A stretch of 64,000 nt of DNA from Candidatus Dependentiae bacterium Noda2021 (GCA_020886235.1 AP025250.1:868001-932000), one strand, 5' to 3'; numbered from the stretch's first letter, positions 35,313-44,989 are shown. Notes: a model not told the origin generated them from the letters alone. Made by a program: numbers and translations.

Positions 35313-36356
35313 TTAGGGCATCAAAGCATCTTTAAATACATCAAGCTCTTCAAGTACTTTACCTACCCCTTTTACCACGCAGAATAATGGATCTTCTGCT
35401 ACATGAACCGGCAATCCTGTTTCAATTGATATCAGCTTATCAAGCCCACGCAGTTGTGAACCGCCGCCAGCCATGGTAATACCTTTATCAACTAAGTCAG
35501 ATGACAATTCAGGTGGTGTATTCTCTAATGCTACACGAACACCGTCAACAATGCTCGAAATAGTTTCAAGTAATGCTTCGTTTACTTCTTCGCTCGTCAA
35601 GGTAATAGTTTTAGGAACACCGGTTACTAAATCTCTTCCTTTAACTTCTACTATTTTACCCGCAGTCGCTGAATCTAAGAGTGCTGCGCCAATTTCAATC
35701 TTAATGCGCTCCGCAGTACGCTCACCAATTAATAAATTGTATTTGCGTTTAACGTACTGGACAATTGCACGATCCATCTCATCGCCACCAACGCGGACTG
35801 ATCTACAGAATACTACAGATTTTAGTGATATCACCGCAACTTCTGTGGTACCGCCCCCTACGTCAACGATCATGCTACCCGCTGGATCTTGTACTGGCAA
35901 ACCAGCACCAATAGCGGCCGCCATAGGCTCAATAATTGTATACACTTCACGCGCACCAGCTTGTTTTGCAGAGTCTTCAACAGCACGCTTTTCAACCTGA
36001 GTAATGCCAGACGGTACTCCAATGATCATACGCGGACGCACTAACGTACGGCGATCATTGTGTACAGTACGTATGAAATAGCGAAGCATGCTTTCGGTAA
36101 GTTCAAAATTTGCAATCACGCCATCACGCATGGGACGACATGCCACAATGCTTTCTGGCGTTTTACCAAGCATTTCTTTTGCACTTTTACCTGCTGCCAA
36201 AACCACATTGGTGTTTGCTTTTACAGCAACAACGGAAGGCTCATTAAGCACTATTCCTTTACCAGGAACATATACCACGGTATTTGCAGTACCCAAATCT
36301 ATTGCTAAATCATTTGAGAATATGCTGAATATTCTTTTAGCGGCAAAAAATTTCAT
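35313..36356 (-). CDS. mreB: Rod shape-determining protein, actin homologue
   Basis: Forms membrane-associated filaments that orient peptidoglycan synthesis. It has 347 residues. Actin-fold ATP-binding motifs are all present: AIDLGTANTVVYVPGKGI (phosphate 1), IVDVGGGTTEVAVISL (phosphate 2), MAGGGSQLRGLDKL (adenosine), plus EPMAAAIGAGLPV. AAGGAAAA precedes the start. The gene sits between the outer-membrane protein gene and rsmA rather than next to mreC/mreD. Confidence 0.98.
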   Translation of the reverse strand: MKFFAAKRIFSIFSNDLAIDLGTANTVVYVPGKGIVLNEPSVVAVKANTNVVLAAGKSAKEMLGKTPESIVACRPMRDGVIANFELTESMLRYFIRTVHNDRRTLVRPRMIIGVPSGITQVEKRAVEDSAKQAGAREVYTIIEPMAAAIGAGLPVQDPAGSMIVDVGGGTTEVAVISLKSVVFCRSVRVGGDEMDRAIVQYVKRKYNLLIGERTAERIKIEIGAALLDSATAGKIVEVKGRDLVTGVPKTITLTSEEVNEALLETISSIVDGVRVALENTPPELSSDLVDKGITMAGGGSQLRGLDKLISIETGLPVHVAEDPLFCVVKGVGKVLEELDVFKDALMP

Positions 36357-36388
36357 ATTTTTCCTTGCGCATTTGTGACGCTATTATT

Positions 36389-37621
36389 CTAAAAATTAAA
36401 TTCCACGCCCAACGAAACTTTGTGTACTTTAGGCACATCTCGTGAAGCTATCAATACTTGAGGAACATCCCATGCAAACCGCACTATCGGACTAAATCCT
36501 CGTTTAATCTTTGTTTTACCAAAGTCATAAAAGACCATTAAGGTAACATATTCTGACGTCCATGAAGAACGCTGTCTTACATCTTTTAAATTCACGGGAA
36601 TCGATCGGTCGTTGCGCGCGTCTGTCCAATAATCAGGCTCATGGTGAGTCAAGGTATAAAAGACGCGTACCCCAAGACCATCGCGAAGATTTTCTAATGA
36701 AAAATAAGGATTAAATACAACAGTGTAACCAGGATCGATAAGCGCGCGACCTACTACTAATCCTAGAAACTGTGGTTCTTTATTTACCGGCATACGCCAT
36801 TCTTGAATTTTGCTAAAGCGCTTGCTTAATCGTAACCATAAGCCCACTTTCCAATCTTCTTTAACTTCAAGCTCAGCTTCACCCATTACATAGCCACCCC
36901 AGTGTCTGTTGCCACCAAAGGGAACTGATGAGGTGTACCAAATATTGGCACGATCACCTATTGGGGCAAGCAACCCAAAGCGAATACCCGCATCAATGCG
37001 ACGCATTTTTAGGTAATAATATAACGTTTTGCTAAAGCGTGCATAAAAATCAAAATCACCTAATCCACTGTGATGTTTGCGATCGCCCAAGAGACCAATT
37101 GAACTGCTCATGCAGCGACGAATTTCTTCAAGCTCATTTTTATCACTATCAGTGAGCACTAAATTAGTTTCTTTGCCAATGAAAAACTCAAATCGTGATT
37201 GAACACGCATAATAAGGCCATAAAAGCCTAAAGAAAACCATGAAGTAATTTGTTGTTGATATGAAGGCACTATACCCTGGGCTTGAATTTTTCCTTCCAT
37301 GATCCAAGGGATTTCACCAAGCTGCCATTCTGCGGGCAAAGGATTTGGTCTACCTGCTGCTACAAATGAGCGCGCCCACTCAACTTGGTCTAACGTGCCT
37401 TGCAAAACGGGAATGCCAATTTCATTACCATTGGTGCCAAATGCAGTTTTAGACGTAGATGCAAAAATATCAAATGCTGCATGCGAAGGTCTACAATCTA
37501 CCGTTAAATACGGACGCTCAAACGGGGGAAAATATCTATTATCAAAAAAAGATGCATACGCATTATAAGAAATGAGTAGCGTTATTATGATCGTTATCGT
37601 ACTACGTCTTTGTATAGCCAT
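36389..37621 (-). CDS. Predicted outer-membrane beta-barrel protein
   Basis: About 410 residues. The start is set at 37621, where an AGGA site precedes MAIQRRSTITIIITLLISYNA (signal peptide). The longer open frame to 37774 reads through the tRNA-Ser gene and is an artefact. The protein has alternating amphipathic strands with many Tyr/Trp/Arg, for example GGYVMGEAELEVKEDWKVGLWLRL and SEYVTLMVFYDFGKTKIKRG. It ends VSLGVEFNF, with the C-terminal aromatic typical of BAM-assembled barrels. The cargo is unknown. Confidence 0.82.
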   Translation of the reverse strand: MAIQRRSTITIIITLLISYNAYASFFDNRYFPPFERPYLTVDCRPSHAAFDIFASTSKTAFGTNGNEIGIPVLQGTLDQVEWARSFVAAGRPNPLPAEWQLGEIPWIMEGKIQAQGIVPSYQQQITSWFSLGFYGLIMRVQSRFEFFIGKETNLVLTDSDKNELEEIRRCMSSSIGLLGDRKHHSGLGDFDFYARFSKTLYYYLKMRRIDAGIRFGLLAPIGDRANIWYTSSVPFGGNRHWGGYVMGEAELEVKEDWKVGLWLRLSKRFSKIQEWRMPVNKEPQFLGLVVGRALIDPGYTVVFNPYFSLENLRDGLGVRVFYTLTHHEPDYWTDARNDRSIPVNLKDVRQRSSWTSEYVTLMVFYDFGKTKIKRGFSPIVRFAWDVPQVLIASRDVPKVHKVSLGVEFNF

Positions 37622-37689
37622 TACTAATCCTGCTAGAATCTGATGATCATATGTTGCATCCTGTTTACTCGCCTTGTGTGTTAGCATTT

Positions 37690-37780
37690 TGGAGGAGAGA
37701 GGGGGATTCGAACCCCGATCCCATTCACATGGGATAGCCGCTTTCGAGGCGGCCGCTTTCGACCACTCAGCCATCTCTCC
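37690..37780 (-). tRNA. tRNA-Ser (anticodon CGA)
   Basis: A 91-base class II tRNA. The acceptor stem GGAGAGA/TCTCTCC is followed by a T discriminator and an encoded CCA. The anticodon stem GCCGC/GCGGC encloses the loop CTCGAAA with anticodon CGA, reading UCG. A long variable arm (TCCCA/TGGGA) and the T-arm GGGGTTCGAATCCCC are present. It is 68 bases upstream of the outer-membrane protein start. Confidence 0.96.
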
Positions 37781-38158
37781 ATAACGGCAAAAATGTTAAC
37801 TTCTACACCACTCTATAATATCGTATTCTGTATTTTTGAAAAGCAGTTCACAGCATGCATTTTTAACTTTCTAATAGTGCAATTACGCGCTGCGACCATG
37901 ATATCATGATAGTTAAAAAACACTACCCTTTTTAGCACTGGGCATATTTTTCAAAAAGTAGACTTGCACTCTGGATGTGTTACAATTTTGAATGTTTTTT
38001 TATCAGAAAAAATAATAAAAATAATATAGTTAAATTGAATTTTTTTAATAAAAAAAGGTTTAAGAATGAAGCTCTTAAGAAAAATTCAATATGTTTTAAC
38101 CATAACCATGACAGTACATTTAATACCGACTCTGTGCGAACAAAAAAAAGGAGAATGC
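37781..38158. other. Divergent intergenic region between tRNA-Ser and glmU
   Basis: 378 AT-rich bases. It holds the predicted glmU promoter at 37959-37986 and an in-frame upstream extension of glmU (38066-38158) that reads as a short signal-like peptide, discussed under glmU. Nothing else is evident. Confidence 0.6.
37959..37986 (+). promoter_or_regulatory. Predicted sigma70-type promoter for glmU
   Basis: TAGACT, a 16-base spacer and TACAAT. It lies 80 bases before the possible upstream start (38066) and about 170 bases before the preferred start. Confidence 0.45.
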
Positions 38159-39616
38159 ATGTTATCAACTAAAGTACAAGGAATAGTCTTAGCCGCGGGA
38201 CAAGGTACCCGTTTTAAAACAGGCAGATCAAAGCTTGTTGAAAAAATTTGCGGTCAAGAAATGATTTTATTTGCAACACGATTACTAGAACAACTGCATA
38301 TCCCCTCTTTGGTCGTTGTAGGGTATCAAAAAGAATTAATTCAAGGCATTTTAGAAAATCATCATGGCACTTCAGTTTCTTATTGTGTGCAAGAACAGCA
38401 AAAAGGAACCGGCCATGCCGTGCTATGCACCCAAAAATATTGGGAACGAGATAATTTACTTATCATGAACGGTGATGTACCATTAGTGACCCCTCAAATA
38501 TTAGAAAATCTCTACGCAGAACATGATAAAGCGCAGGCTGATATTAGTTTTGTAACATCTCACAATCCCGATCCTTCTTGTGGCGGGTATGGGCGTGTAA
38601 TAAAAAAAGATAATTCAATCGCTATTGTAGAAGCACGTGATTTTGAAGGTGATCCAACCGAAGAATGCTGCATCAATGCGGGCATTTATTTGATACGTCG
38701 CTCATTTTTAGAAGAAGCACTCGGCGCATTACAAATTAATGAAAAAAGCCAAGAATTTTACTTAACTGACCTGGTTAAAATCGCAAGCCAAACGCAACGT
38801 GTTGTTGTTACTGTTGATGCACCGTTTGATCAAATCCGCGGCATCAATAATTTCCAAGAATTATGGGCTGCTGAGCAAGTAAAACGCGCCGAGCTCTTAA
38901 AATATTGGATGGATCATGGAGTGCATTTTTCAGCTGCACAAAATGTGCATTTAGATCTAGATATTACTATTGGTTCTGGTACCTACGTAGGCTGTGGTGT
39001 ACACTTACAAGGAAAAACAGTTGTAGGAAAAAACTGTAAGATCAATGAAAATGTTTCGTTAGAAAATGCAAAAATTGGCGACAACGTTACCATTTATCCG
39101 CAAACAATCATTAAAGACTCTACCGTGGAAGCAGAAGCAGAAGTCGGGCCCTTTGCGTATGTATCAGGAAACTCTGTCATAAAACAAAAAGCTATAATTG
39201 GTAAATTTGTTGAGGTAAGACGAAGCATTGTTGGTGCTGAGTCAAAAGCAAAACACCTTGCATACCTTGGTGATACCCAGCTTGGTGAACGCGTAAATAT
39301 CGGTGCGGGAACTATTACCTGTAATTACGATGGTAAAAATAAACAAAGAACAATAATTGGCGATGATGCCTTTATTGGGAGCAACAACACGATTGTAGCA
39401 CCTGTCACTATTGGCAAAAAATCATTCACTGCTGCAGGCTCAGTAATCACTGATGATGTACCAGACAATGCGCTTGCTATTGGACGCACACATCAAACCA
39501 ATAAAGAAGGCTATGCAGAAAAAATACGCAAATCGCACTATGAAAACAAAGTAGAATTTACTACTGCTGGTTTTGTAGGCGCCTTGAAAGGTAAGAACAA
39601 CAATTCATGTCAATAA
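38159..39616 (+). CDS. glmU: Bifunctional UDP-GlcNAc pyrophosphorylase / glucosamine-1-phosphate acetyltransferase
   Basis: Makes UDP-GlcNAc, the precursor of peptidoglycan and lipopolysaccharide, in the cytosol. It has 485 residues from the ATG at 38159, which has AAGGAG five bases upstream. The N-terminal uridyltransferase motif is VLAAGQGTRFKTGRSKLVE. The C-terminal left-handed beta-helix has repeated hexapeptides, then GAGTITCNYDGKNK, IGSNNTIVAPVTIG and AAGSVITDDVPDNALAIGR of the acetyltransferase site. An in-frame ATG at 38066 with its own AAAGG site would add a signal-like 31-residue extension. The overlap with the next gene is 10 bases. Confidence 0.96.
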   Translation: MLSTKVQGIVLAAGQGTRFKTGRSKLVEKICGQEMILFATRLLEQLHIPSLVVVGYQKELIQGILENHHGTSVSYCVQEQQKGTGHAVLCTQKYWERDNLLIMNGDVPLVTPQILENLYAEHDKAQADISFVTSHNPDPSCGGYGRVIKKDNSIAIVEARDFEGDPTEECCINAGIYLIRRSFLEEALGALQINEKSQEFYLTDLVKIASQTQRVVVTVDAPFDQIRGINNFQELWAAEQVKRAELLKYWMDHGVHFSAAQNVHLDLDITIGSGTYVGCGVHLQGKTVVGKNCKINENVSLENAKIGDNVTIYPQTIIKDSTVEAEAEVGPFAYVSGNSVIKQKAIIGKFVEVRRSIVGAESKAKHLAYLGDTQLGERVNIGAGTITCNYDGKNKQRTIIGDDAFIGSNNTIVAPVTIGKKSFTAAGSVITDDVPDNALAIGRTHQTNKEGYAEKIRKSHYENKVEFTTAGFVGALKGKNNNSCQ

Positions 39617-40841
39617 GATTTATACACACCGCTGACATTCATTTTGGCATGGAAAACTATGGTCGCATAGATCCAAAGACGGGTATACACACCCGTCTTT
39701 TGGATTTTGAGCGCGCTTTTAACGCCTGCGTTGATTCTGCGATTGAGCACAATGTAGACTTCTTTTTGTTTTCTGGCGATGCCTACAAAACAGCTCATCC
39801 AAGCCCAACGCAACAAAAGTTATTTTTAAAGTGTTTGCTTCGATTATTTAAAGCTAATATTCCCGTAGTTATGATTATTGGTAATCATGACAATCCGCTT
39901 AGTTTTGGAAAAGCTCATAGTCTTGATGTGTTTTCAGATTTGCCCGTTGACGGGTTTCACGTAATTGCAAAGCCGACTATTTTGCAGTTGCAGACTAAAA
40001 GTGGCCCCTGCTCTATTGTTGGAATTCCATGGCCTACGCGTAACACGATCAGCTTGGGCGCGCAGCTTGAAAAAACAGGAGCGCATATTACCGAATACAT
40101 CTCTCACGCCGTAGCTGGCATTATTAAAGATTTAGCCTCGCAGCTTGATCAAACTGCTCCTGCCGTACTTGCCGGGCACTTAACGGTAAGCTCAGGTATT
40201 TTTTCAGGATCAGAAAAACGCGCAATTTATGGAACTGATCCTATTTTGCTTCCCTCACAACTTGCTATCGAACCATTTGATTATGTTGCTTTGGGTCACT
40301 TACACCGCTTTCAAGATTTAAATGCCGGTAATAACCCCCCATTGTGTATTCAGGGTCGCTTGAGCGCATCGACTTTGGCGAACGTAAAGAAGAAAAAGGA
40401 TTTTGCTTAGTTACGCTTAATGGCAAAAAGCAAACGACCTATGAATTTATCAAAACACCCACGCGCCCGTTTTTACAAATTGAAGTAATGCTCAACGCGC
40501 AAGAAGATCACACTAAACAAATTCTTACCAAACTGCAAAGCTACACCCTCACTGATGCGGTAGTTAAAATATTATATCACGTGCCTGCTGGCCACAAAGA
40601 TACGGTAGACTTAAAAGCTATTCATCGCGCATGCACTGGTGCCATGTATGTAGTAGGTATAATTCCTATACGCAAACCCGAAACCCGAGAGCGCCGTACC
40701 GCAGTAGGCGTAGATATGAATTTTGAGACAATCCTTGATGCCTATTTTTCAACCAAACCAGAATATCAATTGCGTAAGCAAGAACTTATTAGCAAGGCCC
40801 TAGAATTACTCCACGCTGAGGACACACAGGAACTTGAGTAA
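39607..40841 (+). pseudogene. SbcD/Mre11-type DNA repair exonuclease, frameshifted in a C run
   Basis: A metallophosphoesterase with Mre11/SbcD motifs: HTADIHFGM (D-x-H), FLFSGDAYKTAHP (GD), IIGNHDNPLSF (GNHD), VLAGHLTVSSG (GH) and VALGHLHRFQDL (GHxH). At the run of six C (40335-40340) the frame shifts. With seven C it would read NNPPIVYSGSLERIDFGERKEE, the normal SbcD continuation, and run to 40841 (about 411 residues). The present frames are 39607-40410 and 40344-40841. No SbcC ATPase partner lies next to it. Confidence 0.88.
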
Positions 40842-40842
40842 T

Positions 40843-41667
40843 TTAACGACGCTTTTTTTTGCGGTTCTTTGCGCCAGATTTATTGTGATCTATTAGATGT
40901 GTTTTAATGGGTTCATTCAAATAGTGTTGGTTTGCATGTTTTTTAAACGCATAACGGCTCAGCAAATAATCACTCAAGTTATCTTGCGCGGTAATGGTAG
41001 CATTCAATGCTCGCGTTTCTTCAAGCTTATCTTCTATGCATTCAAGCTCAAGCAAACCTTGACTGGTGATTTTTTTTACCATAATAAAAAAAAATAACGC
41101 TGAAAATCGTTTGTCGAAAGTGAATGAAGGCTGGTCTGATTCACAAATAAATTCAGCAATCTTAGCACGCCATGTTCTTATACTATGCTTTTTTAAGGTA
41201 GTAAGCTGTTCGTTTGTGGGCTGAGATCGTAAATTTGCTTCCATGTGATCTAAATACCCATTGAATCCACTTAAATCAAGCGCCGGCAGTAATAAAAGCT
41301 CTTGTAAAATGAGTCGAGTTCTTCGTTCTGATTTGGTATCGTTTATTAAATTTGGCAGCATTTCATCTATGACATGGTAGGGCATGTTGATAAGCGTTTG
41401 CGCTTGCATCCACAGGTGATCTTTGTAAGGGGCATACCGCTCATCACCAATCAAAAGCCAAAAATCATTTTCATCATCGTACTCTTGGACCACTGCTTCT
41501 TTAAAAGGCTTTTTAAATAATGGTGGTACAACTGCAAAACACCAATTGTTGATGCTGCCATCCTCATTGACATGGTAAGATGTCAACCAATCAACCGGCT
41601 TTTTACTCATGGAATATGCTGAAATGATAACAATCATACTCAGCACTATAATCTTGTTAATGCTCAA
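40843..41667 (-). CDS. Exported protein of unknown function with a basic tail
   Basis: A 274-residue protein beginning at a TTG with AAGGAAGGG just upstream. The signal peptide (IIVLSMIVIISAYS) leads to a mature helical domain with several Trp. The last residues are NKSGAKNRKKKRR, strongly basic. It lies 15 bases downstream of the SurA-like gene in the same direction, with a hairpin between them. No family is recognised. Confidence 0.75.
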   Translation of the reverse strand: MSINKIIVLSMIVIISAYSMSKKPVDWLTSYHVNEDGSINNWCFAVVPPLFKKPFKEAVVQEYDDENDFWLLIGDERYAPYKDHLWMQAQTLINMPYHVIDEMLPNLINDTKSERRTRLILQELLLLPALDLSGFNGYLDHMEANLRSQPTNEQLTTLKKHSIRTWRAKIAEFICESDQPSFTFDKRFSALFFFIMVKKITSQGLLELECIEDKLEETRALNATITAQDNLSDYLLSRYAFKKHANQHYLNEPIKTHLIDHNKSGAKNRKKKRR

Positions 41668-41672
41668 CCCTT

Positions 41673-41692
41673 CCTTGATTTTTTAATCAAGG
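41673..41692 (-). promoter_or_regulatory. Hairpin at the junction of the SurA-like gene and the next gene
   Basis: CCTTGATT and AATCAAGG form a perfect 8-bp stem with a 4-base loop. It spans the SurA-like stop codon, and its 3' arm contains part of the ribosome binding site (AAGGAAGG) of the TTG-started downstream gene. It could reduce translation of that gene or trim the transcript. The function is inferred. Confidence 0.4.
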
Positions 41693-42594
41693 TAAACAAT
41701 AGTTGAGTTCTCAAGCAATTCTTTTTTGTATTGCTCCATCATCTCTTGGAGCTTAGGCTGACGGAGAAGATTTACAATTTCACGGTAGCGCTCTTGTAGT
41801 GAACGGGCTTTTTCTGGTCTTTTATCACTCAGGCGATACACTTCAAAGCCATCTTCAATCTCAAGTGGCATACCACATTGACCAGGATAGAGTTTGATAA
41901 CAAATTGCAAATGTTCTGCAAGTTCAGATTCTGTAATCCAGAATGCCGGACTCCAAACCGCATCAGGTAATTTACCCGATTTAGCCTGCGCCTCAATGCG
42001 TTTTTGCTGTGCTTTTTTATCTTGGATTGCTGAAAAAGGAATTACTGTACGCTCGAGCTGATACTCGGCTTCAATAATTTCTGGATGTGCTTGATAATAA
42101 GCGTTTACTTCTTTATCCGGAACAATCAAGCGACTGGTAATCTTAAAATTGATAATCGAATTTACGGCGATCATAATACCAAATTGGCGTTTACCCTCTT
42201 CGGGTGTATAGCCAGACGATACAAAAATACCATCCATTTGCTGAGGTGTTAATTTATTTTCTGTCATGACTGCGCGCAACTGTTTTTCTATTGCTTCATC
42301 ATCCGGCAGCATGTGGTATTTTTCAGCATCTTGGTACATTAACCGCTCAATGATTATATCATCGAGTTTGCGTTTTTGACCATCAAGCCCAGGACGGTCT
42401 ATGTCTGATTGCGTTATAATATCGGTGCTTTCAGGGCCGAAAATCATAACCTTGATAGTATCAACTTGCTTTTTTTGGGCAATTGGTTGAGGGGTACTTT
42501 TTGTAATTGGTTGTGCTGGTTTAGCATTCACCAACAAAACAGGAACCAAGAGAATTGCTGCCACTAGTGTTTTGGCATATCGCGTATAATTCAT
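41683..42594 (-). CDS. SurA-like periplasmic chaperone
   Basis: About 303 residues from the ATG at 42594 (AGGG upstream); a GTG at 42600 is possible. The signal peptide ends VLLVNAKP. The helical SurA N-terminal domain is recognisable: ITQSDIDRPGLDGQKRKLDDIIIERLMYQDAEKY, then PQQMDGIFVSSGYTPEEGKRQFG and an EVNAYYQAHPE linker. The C-terminal part (FEVYRLSDKRPEKARSLQERYREI) resembles a parvulin remnant. It is expected to escort outer-membrane proteins such as the barrel at 36389. Confidence 0.82.
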   Translation of the reverse strand: MNYTRYAKTLVAAILLVPVLLVNAKPAQPITKSTPQPIAQKKQVDTIKVMIFGPESTDIITQSDIDRPGLDGQKRKLDDIIIERLMYQDAEKYHMLPDDEAIEKQLRAVMTENKLTPQQMDGIFVSSGYTPEEGKRQFGIMIAVNSIINFKITSRLIVPDKEVNAYYQAHPEIIEAEYQLERTVIPFSAIQDKKAQQKRIEAQAKSGKLPDAVWSPAFWITESELAEHLQFVIKLYPGQCGMPLEIEDGFEVYRLSDKRPEKARSLQERYREIVNLLRQPKLQEMMEQYKKELLENSTIVYLD

Positions 42595-42695
42595 GCTCAC
42601 CCTACATCTGCATCATCAAAACTATAGATACTAATTAAGGGAATTTACCCTAAGGTAAACTCCCTTATAATTCTAACACTGATTGTCAAAAGATA

Positions 42696-43763
42696 CTAGG
42701 CTGCTTTTGGGTGTTGGTCAAAACTTACTTCTTTCTCTTCTGGAAGTGAAATGTCAACTTGGCCTTGTTCCATCTCATCAATATCACCTTGCATTGGCAG
42801 CTGCATCATAGGTTGCATTTGGCTGTCTTGTTTTGCAAAGTACTCTTCGTTAATAACTAAGTTGTAGTTCTTTTCTAAGTCATCAATTGCTTTTTCATAC
42901 GCTTTTGCTTTTTCTTCTTGCATTGCGCGTTGCTCAACTAATGCTTTTACTTCTTCATATGGACGGCGTTTTTCAGCTTCTTTACTGTGTGCTTTAACTA
43001 CCCAGAACGTGTTGTTTGGAAGTTTGATCAATTCAACAGACGGTGTTTTAGAGATTTCTAAGATGCGTGCTTGTAAAATTGGATCAATGCCGGTGCTTTG
43101 AAGAGTAACCAACTTGAAGTCTTTGATTTGATTCTTAATGCCTTTTTCTTGAGCTACTTTATCAAATTCAGCGACTTTATTTTTCACACGGTTCAAGAAC
43201 TCGTTTGCTGCAGTTTCGTTAGTAAATGAAATACCAACTGCATTTACCCCACCGGTTGAAATAAGCACATCACCAAAAAGATCTTTGCGATCATCATAAA
43301 AACGTTTGAGGTCTGAGTAAGAAAGTTTTGGAATGTTTAAAGTTTTTTCAAATTGGCTGGTGTTTAACCATTGAATAAGCTGTTTAAGTGATTCTTGATA
43401 TTCAGCAGTTTGCTCAATATTTTGATCTTCAGCCCATTTATTAATAAGTTGTTGAGTTATTAATCCCTTAAAGATTTGTTTTCTTGCGCCGGGCATGGAG
43501 GCAAACAACGCACCCATTGGATGTTTTTCTACAAAGTTTTTGTAATCAGCCTCAAATTTATTTGAAGTCATGCCTGGTTTTCCTGCAATGGTAGCAATCA
43601 CTTCTGAGCCATCAGCAATTGCTTCTTCTTTGACGGTGCTTGCAGTTTTTGGTGTATTCATTTGGCCTTTAAACCAATCGAGTGGACCGCAGCCGGGGAG
43701 CAATGCAATACCGCTCACTAATAAACCAAGCTTAAAATAGGTGCTCGTTACTGTTTTTTTCAT
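42696..43763 (-). CDS. SurA/parvulin-like lipoprotein foldase
   Basis: A 355-residue protein with a lipoprotein signal ending LLPGCGPLDW (L-P-G-C lipobox), a substrate for the LspA encoded nearby. The mature part has the helical chaperone arms of PrsA/SurA relatives (FIYNxLITQQLINKWAEDQNI-like layout) and a parvulin-like section around ISFTNETAANEFLNRVKNKVAEFDKVAQEKG and NTFWVVKAHSKEAEKRRPYEEV. An acidic, Met/Gln-rich tail follows (QPMMQLPMQGDIDEME). It lies upstream of the SurA-like gene; a 95-base gap separates them. Confidence 0.8.
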   Translation of the reverse strand: MKKTVTSTYFKLGLLVSGIALLPGCGPLDWFKGQMNTPKTASTVKEEAIADGSEVIATIAGKPGMTSNKFEADYKNFVEKHPMGALFASMPGARKQIFKGLITQQLINKWAEDQNIEQTAEYQESLKQLIQWLNTSQFEKTLNIPKLSYSDLKRFYDDRKDLFGDVLISTGGVNAVGISFTNETAANEFLNRVKNKVAEFDKVAQEKGIKNQIKDFKLVTLQSTGIDPILQARILEISKTPSVELIKLPNNTFWVVKAHSKEAEKRRPYEEVKALVEQRAMQEEKAKAYEKAIDDLEKNYNLVINEEYFAKQDSQMQPMMQLPMQGDIDEMEQGQVDISLPEEKEVSFDQHPKAA

Positions 43764-43859
43764 TGATAATCCCTTTTTGCATTGTGTTACATGAAAATAT
43801 AGTTTCTTGATAAACTGTGCCTGTCATTCTAAACAAAGAACACAAAAAAATCAAAACAG

Positions 43860-44537
43860 TTATCTGGCCACGCGGCAGGCTACCACAATTGAAATTGAAG
43901 CTGGTTTTAAACGCGCTAACACTTTTACTGCTTCTTTTAAGGTTGAACCCGAGGTCATTAAATCGTCGACTAAGAGTATATGTTTATTGTGATAATTACT
44001 TGGATCAAGGCGGGTCAGCGTAAAAACATTTTTTACATTGTGTTGGCGCTCTTGAAAAGAAACATGTGCTTGATACTGAGTCTTGGCCACTCGTTTAAGA
44101 AGTTTAGAACACGGCACTTGTTTGTATTGGGCAAGAACGTGCGCCATTTCATAGGCTTGGTTATAGCCTCGTTTGGCTTCACGTTGCCAGTGCAATGGTA
44201 TAGGAACAATAACATCAACTGGATTTTGGTTTACCACGGTCATGTGCCACATCAAGTGCCCTAATTGTCGTGCTGCTACAATATTAGAAAACGTCTTTGC
44301 TAATAGTAAGGATTTTAAAGGCTCTTTATAATCAGAAATTGCCCACACATTACACCGCAATGTTGGGGTGACCTCAAGCTGATAAGTAGCAATGGGCTGT
44401 ATGCGCTCCATACAAGGCTCGCAAAAAATCTGATCTTCTTCTAAAAAGGTACGGCAAGCTTGGCAAAACGGAGGAATAATTATATTTATTAAGGCTTTAC
44501 CCAGCGAAATAGCCGTATTTTTAAACGCCTGTATCAT
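43860..44537 (-). CDS. comF: ComF-family phosphoribosyltransferase-like protein
   Basis: About 226 residues from the ATG at 44537, whose ATGA overlaps the pgpA stop. The longer frame to 44573 runs into pgpA. An N-terminal zinc-type cluster C-Q-A-C ... C-E-P-C is followed by VDVIVPIPLHWQREAKRGYNQAYEMA, KTQYQAHVSFQERQHNVKNVF and the PRPP-binding HILLVDDLMTSGSTLKEA. ComF proteins are linked to DNA uptake, with unsettled biochemistry. It is the last gene of the pheT-lspA-pgpA-comF unit. Confidence 0.92.
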   Translation of the reverse strand: MIQAFKNTAISLGKALINIIIPPFCQACRTFLEEDQIFCEPCMERIQPIATYQLEVTPTLRCNVWAISDYKEPLKSLLLAKTFSNIVAARQLGHLMWHMTVVNQNPVDVIVPIPLHWQREAKRGYNQAYEMAHVLAQYKQVPCSKLLKRVAKTQYQAHVSFQERQHNVKNVFTLTRLDPSNYHNKHILLVDDLMTSGSTLKEAVKVLARLKPASISIVVACRVAR

Positions 44538-44989
44538 GCAATAAGCCAATAAATACCATGCATAAGACCGCAAGAGATAAGGCCTGCTGCCATGTCATCA
44601 AGTAAAATTCCTAAGGCTCCCCCCACGCATTCAAGCTTGCGAATACCAAATGGTTTGAGAATATCAAACACTCTAAAGAAGAAAAAACCAATAAGCATGG
44701 AAAGTGGTGTAAGCGGAATGCCACATAATGCTATGAACATACCCACCACTTCATCAAGGACAATTTCACGTGGATCGTCCCACCGTTGAAATTGCTCAAG
44801 CGTTAACTGTATAATCAGCAACGCAATGACACTCAAACTTGCGATAATGGCAAATTGTTCCCATACGCAGACCGGTTGAGCATAGACAGAATAAATAAGA
44901 GGTATAGTAAATGCTGAGGCAATAGTACCCGATGCCGGTAAATACCCTACCGGGCCTAACGTTGCAAGAGCAATAATTAACGATTTCAT
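44534..44989 (-). CDS. pgpA: Phosphatidylglycerophosphatase A
   Basis: Dephosphorylates phosphatidylglycerol phosphate in the inner membrane to give phosphatidylglycerol. It has 151 residues with four membrane helices. Family motifs GPVGYLPASGTIASA, DPREIVLDEVVGM (acidic metal-binding residues) and FFRVFDILKPFGIRKLE ... GILLDDMAAG are all present. It overlaps lspA and comF by 4 bases at each end, indicating coupled translation. Confidence 0.95.
   Translation of the reverse strand: MKSLIIALATLGPVGYLPASGTIASAFTIPLIYSVYAQPVCVWEQFAIIASLSVIALLIIQLTLEQFQRWDDPREIVLDEVVGMFIALCGIPLTPLSMLIGFFFFRVFDILKPFGIRKLECVGGALGILLDDMAAGLISCGLMHGIYWLIA

Noticed and set aside
35473-36000. 175-codon open frame opposite mreB
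   Set aside because: Antisense shadow of a highly conserved gene; no ribosome binding site or recognisable content.
37622-37774. N-terminal extension of the outer-membrane protein frame, beginning MAEWSKAAASKAAIP
   Set aside because: It is the tRNA-Ser gene translated in frame. The real start is the ATG at 37621 with a ribosome binding site and signal peptide.
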